A DNA stretch of 64,000 bases from Sphingomonadales bacterium 32-65-25 (GTDB taxonomy: Bacteria > Pseudomonadota > Alphaproteobacteria > Sphingomonadales > Sphingomonadaceae): assembly GCA_002280855.1 (NCBI GenBank), contig NCEU01000002.1:124001-188000 (forward strand). The letters are read 5' to 3'. Of the stretch, positions 63,915 through 64,000 are shown one piece after another; position 1 is the stretch's first letter, and each line of letters opens with the position of its first letter. Under the pieces are notes generated by a model. It worked only from the letters and a program-made list of their open reading frames with translations, searched no databases and had not been told where the DNA came from. The translations under genes were made by a program, and so were the position numbers.

Positions 63915-64000
63915 ATGAATCTCGTTCGCGCCACCGCCACCATCGGCAGCCTCACGCTCCTGTCCCGCATCGGTGGCTTCGCCCGCGATGTGCTGCAGGC
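63915..64000 (+). CDS. murJ: Lipid II flippase MurJ (partial, N-terminus only)
   Basis: The last 86 bases encode an N-terminus MNLVRATATIGSLTLLSRIGGFARDVLQA, the typical opening of MurJ/MviN (first membrane helix with the LTLLSRIGGFARDVL signature). MurJ flips lipid-linked peptidoglycan precursors across the inner membrane. Only 28 residues are seen and the rest lies beyond the right edge. The secB-murJ order is common in alphaproteobacteria. The ATG at 63915 follows the weak GGTGGCGC. Confidence 0.85.
   Translation, partial: MNLVRATATIGSLTLLSRIGGFARDVLQ

Overview
The window is a GC-rich chromosomal segment from an alphaproteobacterium, most likely of the order Sphingomonadales. The evidence is the paired TonB-dependent receptors, the tsaE-amgK-murU peptidoglycan-recycling genes, many secreted peptidases and acylases, GTG and TTG starts with 4-bp GTGA/ATGA overlaps, and an alphaproteobacterial str-S10-spc-alpha ribosomal cluster. 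Genus or species cannot be fixed from what is visible. No rRNA, tRNA, CRISPR array, transposase or prophage block was recognised. Nearly every long antisense reading frame is a by-product of GC-rich codon use.

Positions 1-11.9 kb are envelope and salvage functions. They include a truncated Stealth-type sugar-phosphate transferase, a YceI protein, a divergent secreted penicillin-acylase-family enzyme, and a minus-strand run of two tandem TonB-dependent receptors of identical length (675 aa) that leads by overlap into tsaE, amgK and murU. Upstream of these lies ahcY, with a perfect inverted repeat in its promoter region and a strong terminator behind it.

Positions 12-29.4 kb are mixed metabolism: a secreted prolyl oligopeptidase, a YbaN-like membrane protein, a two-gene polysaccharide synthase unit (HlyD-type fusion protein plus a BcsA-like glycosyltransferase with a PilZ domain), a CoA transferase with hisN, a translationally coupled secreted M28 peptidase / hydrolase / GST trio, an aldehyde dehydrogenase, an acyl-CoA synthetase, a peptidoglycan hydrolase of phage type, fructose-6-phosphate aldolase and xerC.

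Positions 29.4-32.6 kb hold an orphan group of four TadE/TadG-like pseudopilin-type genes separated and flanked by unusually AT-rich intergenic DNA. Positions 32.6-44 kb hold an M20 peptidase, a dicarboxylate/amino-acid symporter, comM, a small membrane protein, secA, an enoyl-CoA hydratase, and a secreted N-acyl-D-amino-acid deacylase coupled to an exported alanine racemase.

Positions 44.2-62.75 kb (continuing to rplQ at 63.3 kb) are the ribosomal superoperon: rpsL-rpsG-fusA-tuf, then rpsJ to rplP/rpsQ, rplN to secY-adk, and rpsM-rpsK-rpoA-rplQ, followed by secB, a UUCG-loop terminator and the start of murJ. The longer gaps inside this cluster each contain an inverted repeat, including a hairpin with seven Ts just before rpsJ and a structured leader before rpsM. 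SecA, SecY and SecB are all encoded within 27 kb. The best candidates for new biology are the receptor/peptidoglycan-recycling operon, the two-gene PilZ polysaccharide synthase, the D-amino-acid deacylase/racemase pair, the orphan Tad-like cluster and the RNA leaders of the ribosomal operons.
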